Positions 33,111 to 43,000 of a stretch of DNA of 64,000 nt are shown here, piece by piece. The stretch comes from Lachnospiraceae bacterium. Its GTDB lineage: Bacteria > Bacillota > Clostridia > Lachnospirales > Lachnospiraceae. A program made the translations under genes and the position numbers. The notes under the pieces were generated by a model that was not told where the DNA came from, did no database searches, and worked only from the letters and a program-made list of their open reading frames with translations. Where the stretch lies: contig CAAGQC010000007.1 in the NCBI GenBank assembly GCA_900771995.1, forward strand, positions 1-64,000. The letters are read 5' to 3'. Within the stretch, counting starts at the first letter, position 1, and the number at the start of each line of letters is the position of its first letter.

Positions 33111-35042
33111 ATGAATTCACAAACGGTAAATATAGAAAAGCGTTTTTTAGAGACAGCAAAAACATTTCACGGAAACTGCCACCCTTTTCAGCCTTTTCCC
33201 AAGGCTGCGGATCGGAAGGCTTACGAGGCACTCCCGGCAGCCCTGAAGGAACGTCTGACACAGGCCGGAGAGGCAAAGCTGGGCTATGCATTCCCGGTGA
33301 TCCGCGCCACGGATTATATGCGATTTAAAAAAGATGGCGACCGTGCCGCCTTCGAAGCGCTCTATTTCGGCAAACGCAATGCGCTGAACGATCTGATACA
33401 GGCCGAATGTGTAGAGCATCAGGGTCGTTTTCTGGATGACATCCTCAACGGCATCTATTCCATCTGTGAAGAGACCGCCTGGCAGCTTCCGGCCCACAAT
33501 TCCTATATCCGGGACACGCCGCAGCTGATCCTGCCGGATGTCACCAGACCCGTCATGGATCTGTTCGCCTGCGAGACCGGCGCACTGCTGGCCTGTGCGG
33601 CTTATCTGCTGGAGGAGGAGTTCAACGCTGTCAGCCCCTTTGTGCTGACCTGTATAGAAGATAATCTGAAACGCCGGATTCTGCTGCCCTATCTGACCGC
33701 CCATTTCTGGTGGATGGGTCAGGGGGCGGAGCCCATGTGCAACTGGACCGTATGGTGTACACAGAATGTGTTGCTGACCACGTTCCTGATGCCCTGGAGT
33801 GAGGAGATGTCTTCCCTGCTGACGGCTCCGGTGGGGGCTCTTTGCGGGAATGTTCCATTGTTCCTGCCGGAAGGGGTATCTGACACATCTGTCACATTAC
33901 CGGCTATTTTGTGTAAAGCCGCAGAAAGCTGCGATTATTTCCTCAAGGATTACGGTACCGACGGTTGCTGCGAAGAAGGTGCCCAGTACTATCGTCACGC
34001 AGGCCTGTGCCTCTACGGTGCCATGACCGTACTGAATACCGTTACCGACGGACATTTTGCCTCCCTGTTCCAATGGGAGAAGGTGAAAAATATTGCAGCC
34101 TATATTCTGAATGTGCATGTAGATGATAAGTATTATTTTAATTTCGCTGACTGCTCTCCCATCGCCGGTCGTGCCGGGGTACGGGAATATCTCTTCGGCA
34201 AGGCCACCGAGCAGGAGGACCTGTGCCTGTTCGCCGCAAAAGATTTTCAAGCAGGACAGGGACAGCTGATCACCGATGAAGTGAACGGCGGGAATCTGTT
34301 CTACCGCATGCAGACCGCATTTCATTATGAAGAATTGATGGCACAGGATATTTCTGCCACATTGCCCCACCGGGATGTCTATTACCCCAGTGTCGGACTA
34401 TTCCTCGTGCATTCCGATACTCTGGATCTGGCAGTCAAGGCCGGGGACAATGCTGACAGCCATAACCACAACGACACCGGAAGCATTACCTTATATAAAA
34501 ACGGTCTGCCGATTCTGGTGGACATCGGTGTGGAGACTTACACCCAGAAGACCTTTTCTCCCAGACGTTACGAGATCTGGACCATGCAGTCCGGTTATCA
34601 CAACCTGCCTACGATCTGCGGTACGGATCAGAAGGACGGAGAGGAATACCGTGCAGAAAATGTAATTACGGAACTGCGTTCCACAGAGCCCTCTGTTTCC
34701 ATGGAACTGGCTGCTGCCTATCCCGCCGCGCAGGCCACTGTGCCGGATCTGACCTATGTCCGCAAGGTGATTTTAAAAAAGACTTCCAACACTGTCGTAT
34801 TGGAAGACCGCACAAATGCAGAAGATGTTATTCTTAATTTTATTACTTATGAAAAACCTGTTATTCTTTCTGACGGTAAACTCTCCATCGGAGAAGCGGT
34901 TGCCTCCTTCGAAGGGGCCGAGCTGCTTACCACCGAGACCCTGCCCATCACCGATGCCCGCCTGAAAACCGCATGGGATCATGATCTGTACCGGATCCGG
35001 CTGAGAATGTCCGGAACTGATTTTAAACTTATCATAAAATAA
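33111..35042 (+). CDS. heparinase II/III-fold protein, probable polysaccharide lyase
   Basis: A 643-aa cytoplasmic protein. The N-terminal (alpha/alpha)5-6 toroid (about 60-370) is followed by the heparinase II/III-like beta-sandwich beginning with LAVKAGDNADSHNHNDTGSI and YKNGLPILVDIGVETYTQKT; the His/Asn cluster SHNHND and nearby Tyr residues fit the catalytic set. MQSGYHNLPTICGTDQKDG is typical. Lyases of this fold act on uronic-acid polymers and yield the unsaturated ends that GH88 removes. No signal peptide, so it should act on imported oligosaccharides. The ATG at 33111 has an A/G-rich ribosome site; a start 19 codons earlier is weaker. Confidence 0.75.
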   Translation: MNSQTVNIEKRFLETAKTFHGNCHPFQPFPKAADRKAYEALPAALKERLTQAGEAKLGYAFPVIRATDYMRFKKDGDRAAFEALYFGKRNALNDLIQAECVEHQGRFLDDILNGIYSICEETAWQLPAHNSYIRDTPQLILPDVTRPVMDLFACETGALLACAAYLLEEEFNAVSPFVLTCIEDNLKRRILLPYLTAHFWWMGQGAEPMCNWTVWCTQNVLLTTFLMPWSEEMSSLLTAPVGALCGNVPLFLPEGVSDTSVTLPAILCKAAESCDYFLKDYGTDGCCEEGAQYYRHAGLCLYGAMTVLNTVTDGHFASLFQWEKVKNIAAYILNVHVDDKYYFNFADCSPIAGRAGVREYLFGKATEQEDLCLFAAKDFQAGQGQLITDEVNGGNLFYRMQTAFHYEELMAQDISATLPHRDVYYPSVGLFLVHSDTLDLAVKAGDNADSHNHNDTGSITLYKNGLPILVDIGVETYTQKTFSPRRYEIWTMQSGYHNLPTICGTDQKDGEEYRAENVITELRSTEPSVSMELAAAYPAAQATVPDLTYVRKVILKKTSNTVVLEDRTNAEDVILNFITYEKPVILSDGKLSIGEAVASFEGAELLTTETLPITDARLKTAWDHDLYRIRLRMSGTDFKLIIK

Positions 35043-35048
35043 CAGAAT

Positions 35049-35085
35049 CCCGAGTGCTTCTTTTCGAAAGCACTCGGAATTTTTC
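35049..35085 (+). terminator. terminator of the kinase-regulator-lyase operon
   Basis: CCGAGTGCTT pairs with AAGCACTCGG around an 8-nt loop and is followed by AATTTTTC. It lies 6 nt after the stop codon. Confidence 0.85.
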
Positions 35086-35107
35086 TTGTTTTACTATTCC
35101 ATTGCAT

Positions 35108-36460
35108 CTACTGAAGTACACTCAGATCAATCGAGTAAATATATTCTTCTATTTTCTCTTTTTCCAGAAATCCGATCATATAAATCGGCAAATACGTGAC
35201 TTTTCCCAGGGAACTAATATTCTCATTACAAAATACCAATGCCTGCGGAATTGCATATCTTTCGTCTTTCAGTACATTGTCCAAAGCATTATGCCTTGTG
35301 TACGCTTTCCCTGACTTTATCTCCAGCGGCAGTACATTTCCCTGATATTCTATGACAAAGTCCAATTCTCCCTGCTTCTTATTGTTAAAATAATACAGTT
35401 CAAATCCATGTGCCTTTAACTCCTGTGCCGCAACATTTTCATAAATGGCGCCAAAGTTAATGTCTTTTTCCCTGTTTAATATCTTAAGCTGTAACCCATC
35501 CACATACATGGATGCCAACAATCCGACATCTGACAGGAACAATTTAAACAGGTTCGTAGATTTCGAAAGAAGCAACGGTATCTCCGGTTCCTGCACACAA
35601 TATACGGGGAGTGCCACACCGGCTTCTTTCAGCCAGATAAAGCTGTTTTCGTATCGGGAGAAACGGAAATTCTCATTGAGATCCTTCATAATGAACCGTT
35701 TATTTTTATTATTCAGTTCACTGGGAATCAAAGTAAATATTTCATCCAGATACAGTTTATTATCTTTATCATATTTTTCGATATCCTTGTAATAGAGTTG
35801 TACAATTCCCTGCTGGATCCGCAACACTTCCTTTAAATTATTCGTGCGTATATAAGCGTTAACCACAGCCGGCATTCCGCCTACGATCAGATACAGCCGA
35901 AACAGTTCCATCATTTTTTCATGGATCAGATCATCCACCGGCTGCTTTTTTTCAAAGCATTCTTTCAGATTATCCATGACTGTCTGTGACACTCTGTTCG
36001 CCTTACAGAATTCCTGAAAATCCAGCGGATACATTTCCAGAATAGACAAATATCCAACCGGTACCGAACGGATATCCTTTAGTTCCACACCGAGCAACGA
36101 TCCGCTCAGGATATAACGGTATTGTCCGTCTTCTACCAGAAACTTTATTGCCGTTACGATCTCCGGGCATTCTTGTACTTCATCGAAAAAAATCAGTGTC
36201 TGTCCGGGAATCATTGGTACATCTGTCAATACTGAAAGTCGAAGCAAAATGTCTTTGCTGTCCGTAATATTTTCAAACAGTTTCACTGCCTGATGATTCT
36301 CCACAAAGTTGATCTCTACAATATTCTTATAAATCTCTCTGGCGCATTTCCGGATAATATAGGTCTTTCCTACCTGTCTTGCTCCGGTGATCATCAATGC
36401 CTCTTTCCGGTCACTTTTGAGAAAATCCCGGATTTCCTGTCCTATACGTCTCTCCAGCAT
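35108..36460 (-). CDS. AAA_14/DUF4143 ATPase
   Basis: A 450-aa protein with the two-part build of this family. The N-terminal AAA domain has Walker A MITGARQVGKTYII (about 23-36) and Walker B TLIFFDEVQECPE. The C-terminal DUF4143 part carries a PD-(D/E)XK-like stretch, KQGELDFVIEYQGNVLPLEIKSGK. Families of near-identical copies are scattered through Clostridia and Bacteroidetes genomes; the role is unproven, and regulation of toxins or nucleic-acid transactions has been suggested. Two direct repeats lie upstream. Unrelated in function to the sugar loci on either side. Confidence 0.85.
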   Translation of the reverse strand: MLERRIGQEIRDFLKSDRKEALMITGARQVGKTYIIRKCAREIYKNIVEINFVENHQAVKLFENITDSKDILLRLSVLTDVPMIPGQTLIFFDEVQECPEIVTAIKFLVEDGQYRYILSGSLLGVELKDIRSVPVGYLSILEMYPLDFQEFCKANRVSQTVMDNLKECFEKKQPVDDLIHEKMMELFRLYLIVGGMPAVVNAYIRTNNLKEVLRIQQGIVQLYYKDIEKYDKDNKLYLDEIFTLIPSELNNKNKRFIMKDLNENFRFSRYENSFIWLKEAGVALPVYCVQEPEIPLLLSKSTNLFKLFLSDVGLLASMYVDGLQLKILNREKDINFGAIYENVAAQELKAHGFELYYFNNKKQGELDFVIEYQGNVLPLEIKSGKAYTRHNALDNVLKDERYAIPQALVFCNENISSLGKVTYLPIYMIGFLEKEKIEEYIYSIDLSVLQ

Positions 36461-36506
36461 CAGCCTTCACCTCTTCACCCTTACTTTTTGAAGCTTTGAT
36501 AATATC

Positions 36507-36535
36507 AGTATGCCATATTTTCCGTTTTTCCACAA
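36507..36535 (-). promoter_or_regulatory. promoter of the DUF4143 ATPase gene
   Basis: TTGTGG (36530-36535) and CATACT (36507-36512) on the minus strand with a 17-bp spacer, downstream of the two direct repeats. Confidence 0.5.
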
Positions 36536-36548
36536 TAATTTAATCCGA

Positions 36549-36598
36549 TTTTGTACACTTTTCCAACATATTTTTAGTTCTTTTTGTACACTTTTCCA
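36549..36598. repeat. two 17-bp direct repeats upstream of the DUF4143 ATPase gene
   Basis: TTTTGTACACTTTTCCA occurs identically at 36549-36565 and 36582-36598, 33 bp apart, about three helical turns. The copies contain the palindrome TGTACA. A looser third match (TTTTTCCA) covers the -35 box. Confidence 0.65.
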
Positions 36599-36605
36599 TC
36601 CCAAT

Positions 36606-36644
36606 TAAAAACAGGACCGGTAAATGCCTGTCCTGTTTCTGTTT
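36606..36644 (-). terminator. terminator of the locus 2 operon
   Basis: AAACAGGAC.GG pairs with CC.GTCCTGTTT, and on the minus strand the stem is followed by TTTTTAATT. It sits directly after the YhcH gene. T-runs on both sides make it possibly bidirectional. Confidence 0.75.
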
Positions 36645-36653
36645 TCCGCCTTG

Positions 36654-37115
36654 TTATAATGCGATCTTGAATACCGCTTTTTTCACTTTACCGGCTTCGC
36701 CTGACCGGACGCAGGGTTTGTGCGCCTCTCCCGGGAGGAGTATGGCCAGTTCCCCTGCACGCAGATCCAACAGGGATGCTTTGCCATCCTTCCAGAACCG
36801 GATATCTGCCTCCGGATCGTACTCGGTATCCGGCGTGGGAAGTGGCTGCTCTGTTACCCAGATCTGCTCCCTTCCCTGCAGAATACACTGGATATCCGCA
36901 TATCTTTTATGTGTCTCAAAGCGGCAGTCCCCGCAGGGCTTTGTCTCGTACTCCTGGATGCTGACATAGATCCGCTCCCCGTCGATAACGTATTTTCCGC
37001 AGGACAGTGCCGCCAGATCCCGGGAGTTTACATATTCGCTTATCTTCTCTATGCACTCTGCCGGTATTCCGGCTTCGGAATACTGCAGCAGAGCGTCCAT
37101 ATAACCTTTGACCAT
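36654..37115 (-). CDS. YhcH/YjgK/YiaL-family cupin protein
   Basis: A 153-aa double-stranded beta-helix protein (EbgC/YhcH family). Typical segments are KYVIDGERIYVSIQEYETKP, FETHKRYADIQCILQGREQI and LLPGEAHKPCV, where His and Glu residues form the metal site. Family members accompany sugar-acid operons; E. coli YhcH belongs to the sialic acid operon and is thought to act as an anomerase. Last gene of locus 2, 21 nt after fucI. Confidence 0.85.
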   Translation of the reverse strand: MVKGYMDALLQYSEAGIPAECIEKISEYVNSRDLAALSCGKYVIDGERIYVSIQEYETKPCGDCRFETHKRYADIQCILQGREQIWVTEQPLPTPDTEYDPEADIRFWKDGKASLLDLRAGELAILLPGEAHKPCVRSGEAGKVKKAVFKIAL

Positions 37116-37136
37116 TGCTTATCCCTCCCGGCCGTT

Positions 37137-38933
37137 TTATTTATACATGGGACCGTATGCAGCACAGGCACGATAATCCTGTCCCTCTTTGTCCATTCCG
37201 AAGGCATTCCAGGATGCCGGACGGAAGATCTTCTCCTCCGGTACGTTGTGCATGCTTACCGGGATACGCAGCATGGAGCACAGGGTGATCAGATCGGCAC
37301 CTACATGTCCGTAGCTGATGGCTCCGTGATTGGCTCCCCAGTTGTTCATAACATCATAGGCACTCTTGAAAGGTCCCTCTTTTCCGTTGCATCTGGGTGC
37401 GAACCAGGTGCAGGGCCAGGTGTAATCCGTGCGCTTCCATAAGGTGTCTGTCACTTCTTCCGGCAGCTTCACCGTCCAGCCTTCTGCGATCTGTAAGGTG
37501 GGGCCGACGCCTTTGACCAGATTCAGACGGATCATGGTCACGGGCATCTGTGCCTCTGTCACGAAACGGGAGGAATAACCGCCTCCGCGGAAATAGCCGA
37601 AATCTGCCTCACTCCAGGTCGTTGCTTCCAGCATTGCCTTCTGATCCTCTTCCGTTACTTCGTACCAGGGCTTCATGACAGAGTTACCCTCCGCATCCCT
37701 GGCCTGTCCGCTGGCATCCAGACATGCCGCACCGGAATTGATCAGATGGATAAATCCGCCTGCTTCCTTCGCCACTCCTTCGACATCATAACCGGTTGCT
37801 TTCTTCACGGCCTCCGGACTCCAGTAAGTACGAACATCCGCAAAAATCTGTGCACGGTTGGTCAGAAGCTTCAAGAACAGCATTCCCAGTCCGTTTAATA
37901 CGTCATTCTCCGTCGCAAGGATATAAGGCTCTCTTGCACCGTTCCAGTCAAAAGTAGTATTCAGCATTGCCTCGGCAAAATCCGTATTGGGATAGTAATC
38001 TGTCCACTGTCTCTGTCCCTGGAAGCCTGCGGCAATGGCATTGTGTCCCACCATTTCCTCTTCTCTTCCGGCGGGTAATCTGTCATTACCGTTCATCAGA
38101 TCCTTGATGATGCACATGGTCTTTACAACGAATTTCCAGTCCTTTTCCTTCTCTTCGGGAGTCTTCTGGATCTCTGCCGGATTCTTGTCCAGCCCGTCCG
38201 GACAATGTTCTCTCGTCCACTTATAAGCCTTTTCGAACTCATCCTTGTCATAAATTTCCTGCTGGATACGGCGCAAGATCTCCACTTCATCCACGGATTC
38301 CACGCGCATTCCCAGGTATTCCTCAATGAATGCAGGATCGATAATGGATCCGCCGATACCCATGCAGATAGAACCGATCTGCAGATAGGATTTGCCTCTC
38401 ATGGTAGCCACAGCTACGGCTGCACGTCCGAAACGCAGCAGCTTCTCCTGTACGCCTTCCGGAATCTTGGTAGCATCTGCTTCCTGCACATCATGTCCAT
38501 AGATGCCGAATGCAGGCAGTCCCTTCTGGGCATGTGTTGCCAATACGGATGCAAGGTATACGGCACCGGGTCTCTCCGTACCATTGAATCCCCAGACACC
38601 CTTTATCGTGTTAGGCGACATATCCATGGTCTCCGCACCGTAACACCAGCAGGGTGTCACCGTCAGAGTAATGGCAACGCCCTCTGATTCAAAATAGTCT
38701 GCACATTTTGCCGCTTCTGCCACACGTCCGATGGTGGTAGGAGAAATCACTACCTTTACCGGCTCTCCGTTGCTGTAACGAAGATTTTCTTCGAACAGCT
38801 TTTTCGCAGAAGAAGCCATATTCATGGTCTGTTCTTCCAACGAGCCTCTTACATTCAGATAACCCCGTCTCGCATCGATCACGGGGCGGATTCCGATCAC
38901 CGGATATTTTCCTATGTATCTGTTTTCAGCCAT
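37137..38933 (-). CDS. fucI: L-fucose isomerase (also a D-arabinose isomerase family)
   Basis: A 598-aa aldose-ketose isomerase, E. coli FucI being 591 aa. Mn-site residues fall in YILATENDVLNGLGM (Glu and Asp) and NNWGANHGAISYGHVG (His). Other hallmarks are IGIRPVIDARRGYLNVRGSL at the N-terminus and TPCWCYGAETMDM. FucI proteins convert both L-fucose and D-arabinose. No fuculokinase or fuculose-1-P aldolase is in the window; instead a DHDPS-fold lyase precedes it, which favours D-arabinose as the real substrate (inference). AAGAGG lies 5 nt before the ATG at 38933. Confidence 0.9.
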   Translation of the reverse strand: MAENRYIGKYPVIGIRPVIDARRGYLNVRGSLEEQTMNMASSAKKLFEENLRYSNGEPVKVVISPTTIGRVAEAAKCADYFESEGVAITLTVTPCWCYGAETMDMSPNTIKGVWGFNGTERPGAVYLASVLATHAQKGLPAFGIYGHDVQEADATKIPEGVQEKLLRFGRAAVAVATMRGKSYLQIGSICMGIGGSIIDPAFIEEYLGMRVESVDEVEILRRIQQEIYDKDEFEKAYKWTREHCPDGLDKNPAEIQKTPEEKEKDWKFVVKTMCIIKDLMNGNDRLPAGREEEMVGHNAIAAGFQGQRQWTDYYPNTDFAEAMLNTTFDWNGAREPYILATENDVLNGLGMLFLKLLTNRAQIFADVRTYWSPEAVKKATGYDVEGVAKEAGGFIHLINSGAACLDASGQARDAEGNSVMKPWYEVTEEDQKAMLEATTWSEADFGYFRGGGYSSRFVTEAQMPVTMIRLNLVKGVGPTLQIAEGWTVKLPEEVTDTLWKRTDYTWPCTWFAPRCNGKEGPFKSAYDVMNNWGANHGAISYGHVGADLITLCSMLRIPVSMHNVPEEKIFRPASWNAFGMDKEGQDYRACAAYGPMYK

Positions 38934-39032
38934 ATTGTCCTCTTTTCTGCGCTGCCTCTTCATTCCATTCTGTTTCTTCTCTGTTGCTGCCATGGGACTG
39001 CGGTATCAGCGCCGGTACAGTCCAAAGGTTTC

Positions 39033-39959
39033 TTAGCGGGCGATTCCCAGTTCGGCCTCTACCTCTGCGGACAGGCGGATAAGCTGTTCCGCCTCCATCC
39101 GCTGTGCGACAGTCAGTTTCTTCCAGTCTACTCTTCTGCTGTGCAGCGTCATGGGAACTCCCATTTTCTGTAAGGCGTATTTCGCATTCACGGGATAGTT
39201 GCTGTTCTCGATCAGAGAGCACATAGTCAGCAGATCCGTCACTTTCCGGGCTTTTTCAGGCTGTGCGGCGTAGTTTTTGCACAACCAGCTGTACAGTCTG
39301 GGATGGAAATTCGCCATGACTCCGCTGTATCCTGCGGCTCCCTCCTGCAATGATTCCAGTAATGTCGCAGTATTGGCATTGTAAAGCTTCAGATTGCTTC
39401 CCTGGATCAGCTGCAATTTTTCGCTCATGCTCGCCATATCGCAGCTGGTATCTTTCAGGAAGTAGAATCTCTCACTGTCTACCAGGAACTTCACCACTTC
39501 TTTGCTCAGCACTCTCTTGTAGGGATAAGGACATTCATAAAATCCAAGAGGCAGATCCTTCGGAAGCTGTTCCATCAGTGTCTGCAGCCTTTCGATCATT
39601 ACCTGATCGGACTCCTGCTGTGCGGCAGGCCTGTTGGAGATCAGGATCAGCGCGTCGATCCCCGTGTCTGCCATGTGCTTCAGTTCTTCCACCTGATCCT
39701 CCATGGAATCAGAAATATGTCCGGATGCGATCACCGGTTTCCCGTTCGCATACTTTTTCACAGCCGTTGCAATTTTGCAGCGTTCTTCCAGTGTCAGCTG
39801 GAACATTTCGCTGGACTGACATACCGCAAACAGTCCGTCACAGTCATTTTCAAAATACCATTCTGTCAGTTTCTCCAGTGCCGGATAGTCAATTTTATTA
39901 TCCTCCGTATAAGGAGTCAGCATCACCGGCCATACTCCATTAGGAAATTCGTTTTTCAT
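39033..39959 (-). CDS. DHDPS/N-acetylneuraminate-lyase-fold aldolase
   Basis: A 308-aa (beta/alpha)8 class I aldolase. The Schiff-base Lys is in FYFLKDTSCD and the catalytic Tyr in GFYECPYPYKR. The DapA triad TT is replaced by SS (VCQSSEMFQLT), which argues against lysine biosynthesis. Enzymes of this superfamily split 2-keto(-3-deoxy) sugar acids into pyruvate and an aldehyde. With FucI next, a substrate giving D-arabinose, such as Kdo, is possible. GGGAG precedes the chosen ATG; 99-nt gap to fucI. Confidence 0.8.
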   Translation of the reverse strand: MKNEFPNGVWPVMLTPYTEDNKIDYPALEKLTEWYFENDCDGLFAVCQSSEMFQLTLEERCKIATAVKKYANGKPVIASGHISDSMEDQVEELKHMADTGIDALILISNRPAAQQESDQVMIERLQTLMEQLPKDLPLGFYECPYPYKRVLSKEVVKFLVDSERFYFLKDTSCDMASMSEKLQLIQGSNLKLYNANTATLLESLQEGAAGYSGVMANFHPRLYSWLCKNYAAQPEKARKVTDLLTMCSLIENSNYPVNAKYALQKMGVPMTLHSRRVDWKKLTVAQRMEAEQLIRLSAEVEAELGIAR

Positions 39960-40003
39960 TGTATCTCCCATCTGCCCGCCCTGCGGACTTCTTTATTTGT
40001 ATC

Positions 40004-43000
40004 TTACCTTTCCATCAGTACCGGTGCCTTAAGGATTCCGTAGGGTTCCACCTTATATTCCGGTGTATATTTTTCACCGCTGGTACGAAATACAGAATCA
40101 TTCGTCACTTCCGGTCTGCCTCCTGCGAAGTGAAAAGGACCGAATAAATTCCGCAAAGAACTGTAAATTTCTATCTCAAGGTGATTGTCACCTTCTTCTA
40201 ATGCCTCTGTAATGTCGATCATTCCCGCTGCTCTCCAGGGAACTTCATAGGAAGCCATTCCCAGTCTGACCGTAGCGCAGGTACCCTTGAAATCTTTCAA
40301 TTTCAAATAGATCCGGCTGTCCGGTCTCCTTTTACAGCTTGGATTCCATCGAAAATCATACAGATATTTCACGCTGCCCGCATAATGGTACAATCCCTGG
40401 GCCGTCCAGTCTCCTACCATCAGCGTGGTCGGTTGTTCCGTAATCTTCCGGTCTGTGTTTACGCCGAACTCTCCGCAGAGATAACAGTTTTCCAGTTCCA
40501 TGGAATTACGGTAACGACAGATCAGCCGCAGCCTGTTCTCTCCTTCTGCCCAGCCCGGAAGCGGAATCCTCTTGATTCCTCTGTCATACAGGCATCCCGT
40601 GATCCGTTGCTCCACCGGCTGTCCGTTCAGATAGATCTGAAAATTTTCCGGATGTTCGATTGCAAGTTCCGTGTAACCTGTAATTTTTTTCACCGTCTCA
40701 AATGTAAATTCCAGTGAGACTTCCGTTCCGTCCGCAGGATGAGGTTCTCTTACCCAACGGTAACGCTGTTCTTTTCCAAGGGCTGCTATGGAGCGCATTC
40801 CCAGTCCTGTGCGGATCTGTTCCTGTGCCTCCCATACCTGCATCGGTTCCGACCAGTGCCCCTCCTGTACACGGTATCTGCAACTATCCAACGTATACAG
40901 GTTGGGATCGGTCAGCCGGATCGTTGTCCGTTCCGACAGCACCTGAAGTTCTGTTTCATCGGCCTCTGCCGTCACTACGCCTGTGCCGGCTGCCTTCCCC
41001 GCGGTTTTCTCCATTTTGTCCATTTTCTCCAAGAAAAACAGGCGTGAAGTCTGTGCTTCCAGCCGTGTCTGAAAAACGGTCTGTCCCTGTCCGGTCACGG
41101 CCTCCACCGTTTTATGATTTCCGGTGAGTGCATCCCACTCTTCCACAGAAGCCTCCACAGGTACGCGAATCTCTACCGCACAGTCTTCCGTCCGGTGATA
41201 GTTTGTCACGAACAAAAGCTGTCCTTTTTCCAGGAACTTCTGCAATGCGATACAGCGGGTCTCTTCCCCGTCTCCGTTCCGGATGCTTACGGTCCGCACC
41301 CCCGCGTTCTCCAACACTTTTATAAGTTCCTCATCACTGTGTACCGCCACACTATTTTTCGCGGTGAACAGTTCTGCAGGGAGGTCACTTTCCATGGCAT
41401 CCAACAGAATCGGTCCCGGATCTGTCACGATCAGCTGACCGCCCTGTTCCACAAATTCTTTCAGAAGTCTGTAGGTACTGCCCAGCATGGTACGGATCTT
41501 CGGCAGAACCACTGTCCGGTACTGCATTTCACCCAGAAGCAGTCTGCCCGGTTCTACAGATCCATACTTCGCCAGCAGGATCTCATCTCCCAGATCGGGG
41601 TCCAGATGATGATTGCAAAGCTTTTCCAGCAGCGCATTATATTCCCATCCATATTCGTTGACCTTCTGCAGATCACGCTCTTTGCGACGCACAGGATTGC
41701 CGTAGGGGCTGGCTCCCATCATGCTCCAGGCCGTAGTCGACGGATGCAGCAACAGATACTGCTGGCTGGGAGAACCTTCTTCCAGAGCGGCACTCAGTCG
41801 CCCGAAATAGTCTTCCACCACATGATCTTTGCTCCACCAGGGGATATTGTAGCCGAAGCCCGGAGGACAGTCTCTCTTCCTGCCACCGGTCAGAGAATAC
41901 AATGACAGGTGCTGGCAGCGCTTATTCACGCCCAGTGCGTATTGCCAGTCTCCGATATGCCGCTGTCCTTCGAAGGTAAAATCCCATCCGGTCACGCCAT
42001 AGGTCTCGGAGATGACATTCTTTTTCCCCATCTGGTGCGCCACGCTGACGCATTGCTTCACGGTGAGAAATTCTTCCGTCTTGTCCTGGAGGATATCCAC
42101 TCCGGGAATATCCTCATATTCATACAGCGGCATCGTTGCTCCGCTGACTCTGGTAGACAGTCCCAGCTTATCCTCCTGAAGAAAATGTCCTGTCATGAGC
42201 AGATGGTGCTCTCTGCACCATGCGGCGATCTGTCCGGAATAATTCTCGCTGAACCGCAGGGCGATGGCATGCCAGTAATCATGTCTTATTTTCGCACTGC
42301 CCTCTCCTTCGAAGAAAAACAGCGGGATTCTGTCAACAGGATCATAGCCGTTCTTCTCCCGGAAATACTCTGCAAATCCATAAGTCCAGGGAATCCAGCT
42401 CCGATCCGCTCCAAAAGCGGAATGTGTATCCGCCAGACTGGGTTCATCTGTAAAAATTCCGGGAATCGTTTTACCGAATTCCTCTCCAAACCGTTCCAGA
42501 TATTTATCATGGGTCAGATGCAGGAATCTCTGTACCGTATCCGGATTCAGGTTGTCCACGGGAGTTTCCCCGTTGAACCATTCGCTCTTTGCCGATATTT
42601 CCAGGCGCAAAATGAGAAATACCTGTCTGCATCCGGGATGCTGTTTTTTCTCTTCCGGCTCCGGGACCTCTGTCATGGCAGCTTCCAACCGTTTCAGAAA
42701 ATAAATGGCATCTCCCTGTACCAATGCGGTAAATACTGCAATAAGGTGTTTCTCCTGCCATACCGCAGGATCACAGGTATCGCATACCTGCAGAGTCAAC
42801 CCTTTCAGGCGATAGGCATCTCCTCCGGCCGCCACCATTCCTCCGGCATTACCGGAGGGCCAGCGGTCATCATCGTACAGCCAGGCCGCTATGCCCAGCT
42901 GTTTTGCTTCATCCACCGCTGCCTCCACGCAGTCCATCCATTCTCTGCCCAGATAAGGAGTCTCCAGACCATCCCGGGAGTGAATAAAGAATCCTCCTAC

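Noticed and set aside
42286..42510. short minus-strand ORFs inside the GH106-like gene and similar shadow ORFs elsewhere
   Set aside because: They lie inside longer genes with recognised domains and have no independent signals.
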